From positions 1 through 34,318 of IMG/VR virus record IMGVR_UViG_3300024520_000279: DNA of 34,318 nt. The stretch is one strand, 5' to 3'. The stretch's first letter is position 1. Each line of letters begins with the position of its first letter. The stretch is from a virus. Below the pieces are notes generated by a model that worked only from the letters and a program-made list of their open reading frames with translations, searched no databases and was not told where the DNA came from. Positions 13,751 through 22,843 of this stretch are shown here, piece after piece. Made by a program: the position numbers and the translations under genes.

Positions 13751-15970
13751 TTATGCTTTTACAAATCCTAGTTGTCCAGTTAATAGTGCCGGTATTTCTG
13801 ATTGCTGAGGCACTTCATTTCCTACTCCTTGGATTTCTGTGTTAAATATTTTTCCTGTTCTTAACATTTTTGCTGTAACTGTGTATAAATTAGATTCTCC
13901 AAGCCTTTCTAATTCTGGCTCACCATTTAAAACAGACCCAGCCTGATTTATTTTTACAATATTGTGCGCTAACACATTTCTCAACCTTCTTGCCATCTCA
14001 GTGGGCACTGGACCGAATACATATTCATCACCTTGATAAATGCTGGCATTCAACATTATTGTTGTTGTGTCAGTTTTTTGTATTTCTGTTTCTACATCTG
14101 ATGATATAGAAACACTTTGCGCTTTAACTCTTATTTTGTGTTTTATTCTTAAGTTTCCATCATTACCAATATAAAGTATTTCGCCATTATCAGTATTGTA
14201 ATACTCTATTTCCAATAATTGTTCAGGTATTCTAGTGGTATGCAATATTTTCACATCGATAATCTCGCTAACATAATCTACATCAGGGAAATTATCCAAT
14301 GGATGATCCATATGCAACTTTACTGAAATTCTTTGATCTATATAAAAAGACATGTCCGTGGTATACTCGTAAACTTCAAAATTAGCAACACTATATTTTA
14401 CTTTAGCCACTTTTATATCTGGAGAACCCGCATACACAAAATCAAATACTAAGACTTTTGCATTGACGATCTCATTTATTGTAACCTCCTCTATTAAAAA
14501 CGTTCCTATTCCTATTATTTCAACGTATGTGCCTACTACTCCATATTCAGGTAAATTACCATTTAACGCATACGTTCCAGTAACTAAACCAGTTGTAAAA
14601 TCATAAAGATTACCGCTTGTATAATATAGTCCTGTTTTCCCTCCGCCTAAACTAAATATATTCGCATCCCTTCTGTCTTCGCGCTCTAAATTGTCAGTAA
14701 CTTTTGTTAATGGTAAAACCGTTTCAACGCCATTAGGATCAACTGTTATCGCTTCAATATTATCGTAATTGCTTTTAAACTGAGTAGTAATTATATCACA
14801 GCTATTATAGTCTTGCACTGCTTTGTACCGAACTTCTTCCTCAACAGGTTCTTGGCATGATAGTAGTGTGTCTGAGTTTTGATAATCTCCACAAGGGTTT
14901 TGCGATAATTGACGCAATGCGCTACCATTTGTCCAGTCTGTTGGCACTTGACCTGTTGCAACGAAGATTTGACCAGTTGCATTTGCAGCAGCACCAATAT
15001 TTAAAAAATCATCCCCAGTTTGATATTTTACAATTTCATACGTTTGGTCATCGTCAAGTAATCCGCTTGTTTCGGTGGCAGGGACTTTTTTTGCATATCG
15101 TATCGAGTTTTGATTCGACACAAATTCATACGGCTCTGTTACTGCAAGTAAATCACTAATTATAAAAGGTTTGCTTACAGTGCATCCAAATTGATCGCGA
15201 ACATAAGCCGTATATGCTCCTACTGGTTGCCCTGAAAAAACATTTGATGATTGAAATATAACATTGTCTAGTGAGTACTCTAAATCTAGTTGGCTCGTAT
15301 TTGTTACATTAACAGTTGCAGTACCACCCGATAAATTTTTTACAATATTTATAGTTATGTTTTGATCACTCAATACATCAGGAGTGATTTGTGTTGTATT
15401 GTCTGTTGTAGTTCCCAGTGTATCATGGATAACCTCGGTTATATCCCAACTTGATTGCCTCGGCCAATCAAATGTTATCGGGTTTGTATTAACTGGGTCA
15501 ATTACAACCGGCAAGGTCATTTCATCAGCTTGCGGTGATGTTGTTACCTCAACACCTATATGCGTACACACATCTTCAATAGTCGCCGTTACAAAATCAA
15601 TACTATCTATTGTTATGACAGGCGTTGCAGGAACATTATTTATAACTGTTGTAACTGCGCCCGCAGTTGTGTTACTTACTATACTAAAAACAACCCCTTC
15701 GTTTAATGCTGTTATCAATACTGCAGGGTCTGGGCCATCAAACACTTCTGTTATCGTATAAAAATTTGCAGTATTGTAGTCTAAATCTACCGCATTTCTA
15801 TAATTTACTCTTGTTACAAAATTATTATTTCCTATTGTTGTTATTCCTGACGAAAACCTAGCAAAAAATGTTTCGTCCATATCAAACGCGTGTTCACTTG
15901 ACGCTATATTTAATACCGTAAAAGGAGATGGGTTGCTGCTGAACGTTACTAATACTGTTGAGTTTGCCAT
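13751..15970 (-). CDS. Large tail protein with Ig-like and SprB-like repeats (739 aa)
   Basis: Residues about 1-205 are strand-rich and Thr/Val-rich. Residues about 205-275 resemble one SprB repeat: strand, YSLDN at 232-236, then GAYTAYVRDQFGC at 251-263 and a closing strand. SprB repeats typify Flavobacteriia gliding adhesins. The C-terminal third (about 470-739) contains further strand-rich domains and ends near a segment with LRTGKIFNTEIQGVG. By size and position after the tape measure and the 774-residue protein it should be a tail tip or baseplate component. The start shares its base (TAATG-type overlap) with the stop of the upstream gene. Confidence 0.6.
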   Translation of the reverse strand: MANSTVLVTFSSNPSPFTVLNIASSEHAFDMDETFFARFSSGITTIGNNNFVTRVNYRNAVDLDYNTANFYTITEVFDGPDPAVLITALNEGVVFSIVSNTTAGAVTTVINNVPATPVITIDSIDFVTATIEDVCTHIGVEVTTSPQADEMTLPVVIDPVNTNPITFDWPRQSSWDITEVIHDTLGTTTDNTTQITPDVLSDQNITINIVKNLSGGTATVNVTNTSQLDLEYSLDNVIFQSSNVFSGQPVGAYTAYVRDQFGCTVSKPFIISDLLAVTEPYEFVSNQNSIRYAKKVPATETSGLLDDDQTYEIVKYQTGDDFLNIGAAANATGQIFVATGQVPTDWTNGSALRQLSQNPCGDYQNSDTLLSCQEPVEEEVRYKAVQDYNSCDIITTQFKSNYDNIEAITVDPNGVETVLPLTKVTDNLEREDRRDANIFSLGGGKTGLYYTSGNLYDFTTGLVTGTYALNGNLPEYGVVGTYVEIIGIGTFLIEEVTINEIVNAKVLVFDFVYAGSPDIKVAKVKYSVANFEVYEYTTDMSFYIDQRISVKLHMDHPLDNFPDVDYVSEIIDVKILHTTRIPEQLLEIEYYNTDNGEILYIGNDGNLRIKHKIRVKAQSVSISSDVETEIQKTDTTTIMLNASIYQGDEYVFGPVPTEMARRLRNVLAHNIVKINQAGSVLNGEPELERLGESNLYTVTAKMLRTGKIFNTEIQGVGNEVPQQSEIPALLTGQLGFVKA

Positions 15971-18294
15971 TATTGATTAGCTTTTAATATTTTCCATTTA
16001 CCCTTTCCGTTTGGTTTAAGATTCAACAAATATCCATATTCTTTTTGATTTTTTTCGTTATTAAACTCAATTAAACCGTAAAAATTTTCTATTATTTCAC
16101 CGTTTGATTTTGTAGTTTTGCCATCCACTTGTGCCAACTCCTTATATGTTACTTCATGTTCAAATTCTATTATTTCAGGCAAAAACCTAGGTATTTCAAA
16201 AGTATTATTAACAAAGTCCCCATCTTCTCGTATTTCGGACGACCCTATTAATTGTGTTGCCATTGCGCTATTTCCTTGTGAGCTTATGTAATTAGTTTTT
16301 TTGTTTAGGTATTTTTCTAACCCTGCACGTATAATCCATGAACTCCTAAGCAATGTGTTCGCAGGCGAGAATCTATATTCTGTTCCTGAATCAGGATCGA
16401 ATATGCCAGTGGGTGACGTTGAAAAATCATCTTGCCATTTTCTTTGCTCAAATACAGATGTTGGCCCCCTTTTCAAATCTAAAAAGAATTTTAAACTGTC
16501 GTACTTTGTGTCCTCATTAGGAAAAGAACTTTTTTGCTTTCTCCTAGCAAATTCTTTATTATACATCGAGGTACTATAAGCATGCAATAATTCTAATTTA
16601 TTTTTTAACCTAGTTATAATCGTTGAGAATTTAGATTTTTTGTTAGGCTCATCAAGCCCCATGACCTCCTCGGGCTCAACATCACGTTTGTTACCGACTT
16701 CTATTTCGCTATAAATATGGTTTTTTGAAACTGTTCTTTTTACATTAGAAATTTTATTGGGTAGACGTATTGTTATTATATTTTGATAAAAATGTTTCAT
16801 TTCTTCAAAACGTAAATATTGGTTTGGGCCATCTGTTTCAATAGACCAACCCGTATTCCAAAGCGCACTAAAACTATCTAAGAAATCAGCAAGAGAAGTT
16901 TTAAACCTTTGATCTTTTCTTTCTCCTGTGTCAAAATCAGTTTCATCAAAGCCGCGTATTAAAATTCCTGTTGTGATTCCTGTTAATGCACCTTCTCCAT
17001 CTTGCTCATGCCCTAAGTCTGTCCTGCCTAAAAAATCACTTTTAAAAACGTTTGATCTCGTTTGTGATAGCGCAGGGTCTGCAACATCATCAACAATTAT
17101 TTGCGTAAGCCTTTCACCTAATTCAAAAGGTAGTAAAAACTTAGCTTGGCTTTTGTCAAAAAAACTGTCTTCTTTTATTTCAATGGTTGCATTTGTTTCT
17201 TGTGTTTCAAAATCCCATCTACCATTTGTTATACCGCCCCAACCCATTCTAGCCTGCCCATATAAAACAAGCCCAATCCCATCATTTTTATCTAATATCA
17301 CTACTTCTGTTCCTGAATAGGAAAACCTATTACCATCTTGTGATTTTGGTGTGTCTATATTTAATAATGTAGTGCGTTCTTTAAATGCAGTGGGTATTGG
17401 TGCTGTATTATCTGCAACATCTTTATATATTAATAAATCTATTCTTGATATTTTATTTTCCGTAGGTGAATCATGGTCAATTATTCTAAAAAGAAAATCA
17501 AACGATATATTTAATGTTAGCTCTCTTGGATTATCCAACGTGTTTACAAGAAACAACATCGAAACCTCTCCGGCCCCAGTACCTGCACCGCCGCCACTAC
17601 CTAACCCAACTCTTATAGGTACTGGCGTTATCACATCATTATCCGATGAAAATTTAATTTCAACAGGAAGCGGAATTGCCATAGACCTAGTTGCATTGGA
17701 TTTGCTCATTAAATCTATTATTGATGCAATTCCGTTTTCAACCGATAAATTAGAATCTAAAAATATTTTTTTACCATCCAATGCAACGGTGTCAAATCCT
17801 AGTTTTCCAATTGCAGTACCTTCTAAGGTCGTCAATCTTTCTACTTCAATTTCTTGATTCAGCCTAGACATTATTATTTGTCCAATACCTTCATCCTTAG
17901 ATTTTATTTTAATTCTTCTGCCTTTTTCGTTGTCAATAATCTCTAACGTAGAGTAGTCAAATGTTAATTGATACTCTACCGCCTTACGGTTTCCTGATGG
18001 GTCGCTAGCATCTTTAACGTATCTCCTTAGAATAACCTCAGCGTTTATTCCGTAAAGATTAAATAAATCAATTATAATCTGATAGCCGTTTCCCTTTCCT
18101 TCAACAACCGCATTAGGGAACTCTAAACTATTGTTTTGACCTTTTGTCCTTTTTCCGTGCGCCTTTGGGTCTCGAATTATTTCTTTTGCGTCATCTTCCC
18201 ATCCTATTGGCTCGGACACAACTACCTCGCCAATACTACTATGGAATATAGTGTATTCTACAAAATTGTGATATTCGTTTAAAATTATTCCCAA
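15970..18294 (-). CDS. Tail tip / baseplate protein downstream of tape measure (774 aa)
   Basis: The N-terminus reads MGIILNEYHNFVEYTIFHSS, then EPIGWEDDAKEIIRDPKAHG and VVEGKGNGYQIIIDLFNLYGIN. That pattern recurs in Bacteroidetes phage tail proteins encoded directly after the tape measure, where distal tail or hub proteins sit. Long strand-rich segments follow, with a Gly-rich linker (about 222-240, GLGSGGGAGTGAGE). Near the C-terminus (about 640-660) is a DSGTEYRFSPANTLLRSSW segment. It overlaps the tape measure end by 10 bp. The assignment rests on gene order and composition, with no enzymatic motif seen. Confidence 0.65.
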   Translation of the reverse strand: MGIILNEYHNFVEYTIFHSSIGEVVVSEPIGWEDDAKEIIRDPKAHGKRTKGQNNSLEFPNAVVEGKGNGYQIIIDLFNLYGINAEVILRRYVKDASDPSGNRKAVEYQLTFDYSTLEIIDNEKGRRIKIKSKDEGIGQIIMSRLNQEIEVERLTTLEGTAIGKLGFDTVALDGKKIFLDSNLSVENGIASIIDLMSKSNATRSMAIPLPVEIKFSSDNDVITPVPIRVGLGSGGGAGTGAGEVSMLFLVNTLDNPRELTLNISFDFLFRIIDHDSPTENKISRIDLLIYKDVADNTAPIPTAFKERTTLLNIDTPKSQDGNRFSYSGTEVVILDKNDGIGLVLYGQARMGWGGITNGRWDFETQETNATIEIKEDSFFDKSQAKFLLPFELGERLTQIIVDDVADPALSQTRSNVFKSDFLGRTDLGHEQDGEGALTGITTGILIRGFDETDFDTGERKDQRFKTSLADFLDSFSALWNTGWSIETDGPNQYLRFEEMKHFYQNIITIRLPNKISNVKRTVSKNHIYSEIEVGNKRDVEPEEVMGLDEPNKKSKFSTIITRLKNKLELLHAYSTSMYNKEFARRKQKSSFPNEDTKYDSLKFFLDLKRGPTSVFEQRKWQDDFSTSPTGIFDPDSGTEYRFSPANTLLRSSWIIRAGLEKYLNKKTNYISSQGNSAMATQLIGSSEIREDGDFVNNTFEIPRFLPEIIEFEHEVTYKELAQVDGKTTKSNGEIIENFYGLIEFNNEKNQKEYGYLLNLKPNGKGKWKILKANQ

Positions 18295-21200
18295 GATGAA
18301 AGACCGCTTTTTAAGTAATCAGATGTTGATTCTGAATTGATATTGTTTTGTATACTAAATTTAACCTTTTTAAACCCTTCGTCAATTCCTTTCTTTATAT
18401 TACCCTCTAGTGCATCAAAATTCCTATTGAAAGCATTTGAAATTTCTGATACATCCATTTTGTTTATGTCTGATTGTACAGATGTTAGTATTGATGACCT
18501 CATTAAATCATCCATAACCCCCGATTCTTTAGCATATTCACCGACATTACTATATACATTTGCTCCTTTTGGAAGATTGTATAATGTGTCTTTTGATGGG
18601 GTAACGCCAATCAATTTTTTATTTCTATCTGTTATGACCTCGGGTACGCCACCATCACCTAATATAGCCGCACCCCCTTCAAAGTTCTGTACCCCTTCTT
18701 TAAATTTAGGTATTGGCTGTGCTAATACTACTGCCAATTGCGCCGCTCCTATTGCTGCTGCAATTGCAGAAAATGGCAAACCACCTGTTAGTGGACTTGC
18801 AGCAACTGATTTCACAATTGCCGCTGCTGTATTTGATATTATATTTAAAATTGATACGCCTTTATCAAATTTAGCTTGTTTTTCTTGCTCTTTTCTTTTC
18901 TTCTTTTCTAGCTGACCCCTTTTTATTTCACGTTCTTTTTCTAATAAAGCAGTTTGCGTTTCGTTACCTCTTGCAAGTTCTAACTGCCTATTGAATTTTT
19001 CTTCATTAGCCTGTATTTCTGCATCTATCTTGTCAATGTTTGACTGAAATATACTACCGCTTATTTCACCAATAAGTGAAAAGGTGCTAGCGGCTAGCTC
19101 TCCAAACCTTTCAAACTTACTTTCTCCTTCTTCTAGTTTTTGTGTTAAGCCATCGAATACATTTATAATATTGTTAGTCGAAATATTAAGCGTATCCGCT
19201 ATGACACTGGCAGTACCGGCAAAACTTTCTTTTATAGATTCTTGTTGTGTTTTTTGAATCTCCTCTAACTTTTTTTGTTCTTCTTTAGCTTTTTGCGTTA
19301 CAAGATCAAAGTTTTTAAGTTTCACCTTTGTTAATTCATCGTCTATGATTTGACTTTGGTCGCCTGTTATCCCTTCTACTTTTAATATCCCTTTTAAGTA
19401 TTCAGTTTTTTTATCAAATACCTTTTCCGCATTATCTATTTTTATTTTTGCAATTTCTTCTTCGGCCTTTTTTATTTTTTCAGGGTCTGTACCTGCCTGT
19501 TCCTTTACTTTAATTATTTGTTGTGATGCAATCCTATTTTGCTCCTCCTCAAATCGTTTTAATGCGCTTATCCTAGCATTGAACGTCTCCTCAATGGATG
19601 CTAATTGTATGTCTCTTATGTTTTCCCCTGCTTGCTTTTCTATTAGCTCTGTTTCAGATTCTGTTAATTCCCTCAGTCTTTTTGTTTCATCCCTAACAAA
19701 AGCCTCAAATGCTATTTCTTTTCCTGTTTTTTCTGCTATTAAATCAAGCCTTTTGTCTATTCCAAGCTGTTCGTTTTTTAACTGCTCCTGAATTTTTTCA
19801 ATTGCTACTTGTCGCTCTAGTTTAGCGATTTCAAATACTGCCTTTTTTTCTCTTTTTATTTTTGCATCTAACGCTTTTTGCTCAGTATCAGAAAGCACCG
19901 CAATTGTATTTTTAGATGCGTTATTTCTTAAGATTTCCTTTTGAATTAAACTTTCAGTTATTTCAAGCTCTTTTTCAATCGTCTTTATAATTTTTTCAAG
20001 AGCTTTATTTTCCTGTGCTAATTCAAACGCCGTATCTTCACCTTCAACTTTTCCAAATCCAAAAACACCCCTTCCCTCAATAGCCTTGTCAATTCTTTGT
20101 AACTCTTTTTCGTTTTCTTTGATTTTTTTATTAAACTCGTCTATTTCGGCTAACGCATCTTTAGCAACAACACCCTTAAACAATTCTTGGCCAGATTCCT
20201 CAAGTGTCTTCCCTAACTCTTTAGCACTGTTTTCTATAAGTTTAAAATTTTGTCTTGCGTTTTTAGTCGCTTCTTTACTAATTACTTGCTCGTCAGATGA
20301 AATAAACTCATTTAACTTATTGCCTATCGATTCAAGACCGTTTAATGTTCTTATTATAAACCTAGAAACAGTACTTTGTCCTGATGTTATATTCGTAAAA
20401 AGATTACCAAATGCTAAAGATGTGTTTTGTACTGACGCTGACCATTGAGCCTGACTGTTTGCCGCTTCATCCAATACATTTCCAGCCTGTGCAATTTCTC
20501 TTTTTGCTATATTAGCAACCGCCTCAGTAAAAGAACCTGCTTTTTTAAGCTCCTCATTTAATTCTGTCACGGAAATACCTAAATTGTCAATTCTAAGTTT
20601 GCTCTCTTTTGATAGCCCTTCAACAAGTGAATCTCTTAAACTGTCAATACTTTTTCCAGTTTGTGTTGCTCTTAATGACAAAAATTCAAATAAAGAAGCA
20701 GAATCTTTTAAGCTTAAATTAAAGTTGTCAAATTCAACAATAGACCTTTTTATATCTAAATCAGATATAAGCCCTCTTGTACTTTCTCTAACCTCATCAA
20801 ATGCATTTCTCGCTGATTGCCCAATGTTATCAAATGCAAATTGAACCCCTTTTGCCTCATTTGCAAGTCTAAATGAATCCCTTGTGAAATCTGCAAAAAA
20901 TCTTATTCCCTGAAATAATCCAAACGCCCCTACAAATCCAACAAGCGCACTTCTTGCGCTTTTAAAAAGTTTTGGGTAATTACCTACATTAGCTTGAAAC
21001 TTTCCGTTTGCTTCGTCTATCTTGCGTATGCTTCTTTCTAACTTTTGAAACTCTTTAGTGCTTTGTTTTAGTTCTTTCTGTTCTGCATTACTAAGCTTAA
21101 TACCTAATGCTTTCTTTGCATTTAAGTCTTCAACCCTTTTTCTTGCCTCTGTGCGTCTTCTATTCAATTGGGCATATGCACTATTAAGCTTCTCAACAAC

Positions 21201-21578
21201 CCTCTTTTCCTTTTCAGATACACGTGTAATCGCTTCCTTTTGCCGCCTTTGCGTTTCTGAAAGCCGAATATCTGATGCAGCAGTTTGGTTTGCTGACCTT
21301 TGCGCCCTTTCTAGTTTGGCTACGGTTGCTAACTGCTCTTTTTGCTCTTTTGTTAAAGCTTCTTGTGCCTTTGCAGCTTTTAAAATAGTATCTGCCTGCT
21401 CTTTTTTAAGTGTATTAAATTCTTTTTCGCCTGTTGCATTAGAGAATCTCTTTGCAGTTTCACCAAATTTAATAGTAGCATTAACGGCTTTTTGAACATT
21501 TTTCTCATAATCAACACCCCATGTCAACGCATCGTCTGTAATTACATCAGGTCTTTGTATGGTGCCATCATTAGCCAT
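18285..21578 (-). CDS. Tape measure protein (1097 aa)
   Basis: This is the longest gene in the window. It is rich in Lys, Glu, Gln and Ala and predicted mostly helical, with long coiled coils (about 40-190 and 430-800). A hydrophobic block lies at about 208-224 (SALVGFVGAFGLFQGIRFF). The C-terminal region has a Gly/Ala-rich hydrophobic stretch (about 905-950) and GGAAILGDGGVPEVITD at about 967-983, common in tape measures of Bacteroidetes phages. The protein sets tail length: about 1100 residues corresponds to a tail of roughly 160 nm by the usual 0.15 nm per residue. Its position after the chaperone-like gene and before the tail tip genes is canonical. Confidence 0.9.
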   Translation of the reverse strand: MANDGTIQRPDVITDDALTWGVDYEKNVQKAVNATIKFGETAKRFSNATGEKEFNTLKKEQADTILKAAKAQEALTKEQKEQLATVAKLERAQRSANQTAASDIRLSETQRRQKEAITRVSEKEKRVVEKLNSAYAQLNRRRTEARKRVEDLNAKKALGIKLSNAEQKELKQSTKEFQKLERSIRKIDEANGKFQANVGNYPKLFKSARSALVGFVGAFGLFQGIRFFADFTRDSFRLANEAKGVQFAFDNIGQSARNAFDEVRESTRGLISDLDIKRSIVEFDNFNLSLKDSASLFEFLSLRATQTGKSIDSLRDSLVEGLSKESKLRIDNLGISVTELNEELKKAGSFTEAVANIAKREIAQAGNVLDEAANSQAQWSASVQNTSLAFGNLFTNITSGQSTVSRFIIRTLNGLESIGNKLNEFISSDEQVISKEATKNARQNFKLIENSAKELGKTLEESGQELFKGVVAKDALAEIDEFNKKIKENEKELQRIDKAIEGRGVFGFGKVEGEDTAFELAQENKALEKIIKTIEKELEITESLIQKEILRNNASKNTIAVLSDTEQKALDAKIKREKKAVFEIAKLERQVAIEKIQEQLKNEQLGIDKRLDLIAEKTGKEIAFEAFVRDETKRLRELTESETELIEKQAGENIRDIQLASIEETFNARISALKRFEEEQNRIASQQIIKVKEQAGTDPEKIKKAEEEIAKIKIDNAEKVFDKKTEYLKGILKVEGITGDQSQIIDDELTKVKLKNFDLVTQKAKEEQKKLEEIQKTQQESIKESFAGTASVIADTLNISTNNIINVFDGLTQKLEEGESKFERFGELAASTFSLIGEISGSIFQSNIDKIDAEIQANEEKFNRQLELARGNETQTALLEKEREIKRGQLEKKKRKEQEKQAKFDKGVSILNIISNTAAAIVKSVAASPLTGGLPFSAIAAAIGAAQLAVVLAQPIPKFKEGVQNFEGGAAILGDGGVPEVITDRNKKLIGVTPSKDTLYNLPKGANVYSNVGEYAKESGVMDDLMRSSILTSVQSDINKMDVSEISNAFNRNFDALEGNIKKGIDEGFKKVKFSIQNNINSESTSDYLKSGLSSWE

Positions 21579-21714
21579 TAGATAGTAATTTTGTTATATA
21601 AATTATAAGCAGCACAACTGAAATCAAAAAACATGAAATCAAAGAATATAGCCCTATTTCTAGGTTATTTACTTTTGTTTGACATTTTTTTAATTTGCTT
21701 TTGCTTTTCTTCAA
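21571..21714 (-). CDS. Possible TTG-initiated membrane mini-protein or frameshift extension (47 aa)
   Basis: In the +1 frame relative to the chaperone-like gene, a frame opens at TTG 21714-21712 and ends at TAA 21571-21573, within the first codons of the tape measure. It encodes a Lys/Ser-rich start, then a strong TM segment (about residues 21-41) and a short tail. No ATG or GTG is available. Either it uses TTG, or ribosomes enter it from the upstream gene by a +1 or -2 shift near the A7 run (21684-21690). Gene pairs with a frameshift are typical directly upstream of tape measures, but a TM in the extension is not. Confidence 0.35.
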   Translation of the reverse strand: MKKSKSKLKKCQTKVNNLEIGLYSLISCFLISVVLLIIYITKLLSNG

Positions 21715-22237
21715 CTTCTTCTTTTATTGCGTAATACTCTGATACTGTTACTTTATTCGCGTTAGCTATTTTAAATCCCATTATTATATTGAACCTTACA
21801 ATTACTTTGTCAAAATTTAACTTTTCGTCGCTTTTTTCAGATTCTAATTCATCAGTCAATTGCTTTATCCTGTCTTTTATAGCTATTGAAAATCTCTCCG
21901 CACGTGTAATGTCATCTAAATAGTTGTCGTCACGACGTATAACATACCCATACGACGATAACATTTTTATTATTGATTCTTCTTTTCTTATTTTCAAACA
22001 CCAAAGACCCAGTTTAATAGCATTGTACTTGCAAACCAAATGCTCTATATGTCGTATTTTAGAAAACTGCTTTTTAAATATATCGTCAGGGTCTATTTCT
22101 TTAAATTCCTCAATGATCTTTCCCCAACAATCATTTAATTGTTTTTCGTCACCCTCTCCAAGTAAATTTAAATCACCAGTTTGCGTAACCTTTAAAAAAA
22201 TACGCATTGGTAATATTTCAATACTATTGTAAATCAA
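21665..22237 (-). CDS. Tail assembly chaperone-like protein (190 aa)
   Basis: This is a helical, charged protein just upstream of the tape measure, the usual site of tail assembly chaperones (gpG type). It opens IYNSIEILPMRIFLKVTQTGDLNLL, a start I recognise from Bacteroidetes phages at this locus, and ends in a Lys/Glu-rich helix. The frame opens at TTG 22237-22235, overlapping the previous stop (TTGA). An ATG 30 bp downstream (22207) is an alternative. I favour TTG because the residues before that ATG look conserved. The small frame at 21571-21714 overlaps its end. Confidence 0.55.
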   Translation of the reverse strand: MIYNSIEILPMRIFLKVTQTGDLNLLGEGDEKQLNDCWGKIIEEFKEIDPDDIFKKQFSKIRHIEHLVCKYNAIKLGLWCLKIRKEESIIKMLSSYGYVIRRDDNYLDDITRAERFSIAIKDRIKQLTDELESEKSDEKLNFDKVIVRFNIIMGFKIANANKVTVSEYYAIKEEVEEKQKQIKKMSNKSK

Positions 22238-22683
22238 ATCCTTAATTCTTCTCGTATAAATTTCAAATAACGTGGCAATATTTCCTCCTGTATAATTCTT
22301 GTCAAATTTTGATTTGTTAACCCAAATAACTTCTTTGACAGTAACCGCCTGTTTGACAAAATCTCATCAACCTTACCATCATCAGAACCAAAAACTATAC
22401 TATCTCCTTTTACTCTCGCGAACAAATCTCTTAGAAAATTACCCGTATCAAACATATTATACGGTTGACCTTCCTTTTTTCTACCTCCTGTTATATTTTC
22501 GGTAGCCTTGGAATAAAACCCAATAGGATTGCCAAAAATATCTGAGCTGTTTTTAAACAGCTGGTCTCTATTTGCGCCAGTAAAATCAGTTTCAATCCTC
22601 CTGACTATCCGAAATATCTCCCTCTCCAGTGTCAGTGGATTTACTTTCTTTGCGTTTCTTAGTGCTTGTCTTAATGTCGCCAT
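22234..22683 (-). CDS. Head-tail joining / tail completion-type protein (149 aa)
   Basis: A helical basic N-terminus (about 1-40) is followed by a middle with GQPYNMFDTGNFLRDLFARV (about 72-91) and a C-terminus with KKLFGLTNQNLTRIIQEEIL. The GLT-x-x-N/D motif near the end recurs in small phage proteins between the major tail protein and the chaperone, some related to Mu gpG-type virion morphogenesis proteins. I infer a tail assembly or head-tail joining role. It overlaps its upstream neighbour by 92 bp, which is long, and the downstream TTG start by 4 bp. Confidence 0.5.
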   Translation of the reverse strand: MATLRQALRNAKKVNPLTLEREIFRIVRRIETDFTGANRDQLFKNSSDIFGNPIGFYSKATENITGGRKKEGQPYNMFDTGNFLRDLFARVKGDSIVFGSDDGKVDEILSNRRLLSKKLFGLTNQNLTRIIQEEILPRYLKFIREELRI

Positions 22684-22834
22684 TTGTCGCTACTTTGTAC
22701 GCATTTTTAAATTCCTTCTCCCTTTCTTCATCAGAAAAAGATTTGAAATATTTTAAATGACTTACTATTTTTTTAAATTCGGCAAAGGTCATTTTCAGAC
22801 CTTCACCAAATTTAATACCATTATAAACTATCAT
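22592..22834 (-). CDS. Hypothetical tail-region protein (80 aa)
   Basis: The N-terminal 50 residues are well composed (IVYNGIKFGEGLKMTFAEFK, then a helix). The last 30 are Lys/Ser/Asp-rich and disordered, coinciding with the 92-bp overlap with the next gene, so the tail may be free to vary. It lies 9 bp after the major tail protein. Small proteins at this position are found in many Bacteroidetes phages, with no function known to me. Confidence 0.5.
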   Translation of the reverse strand: MIVYNGIKFGEGLKMTFAEFKKIVSHLKYFKSFSDEEREKEFKNAYKVATNGDIKTSTKKRKESKSTDTGEGDISDSQED

Positions 22835-22843
22835 AATTTTATA

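Noticed and set aside
20641-20844. Plus-strand frames opposite the tape measure and tail genes
   Set aside because: They are complements of long, well-supported minus-strand genes with no promoters or recognisable products.
21660-21720. Canonical -1 frameshift in the chaperone gene
   Set aside because: A -1 shift at the A7 run meets a TAA after five codons. Only a +1 or -2 shift leads to the membrane frame.
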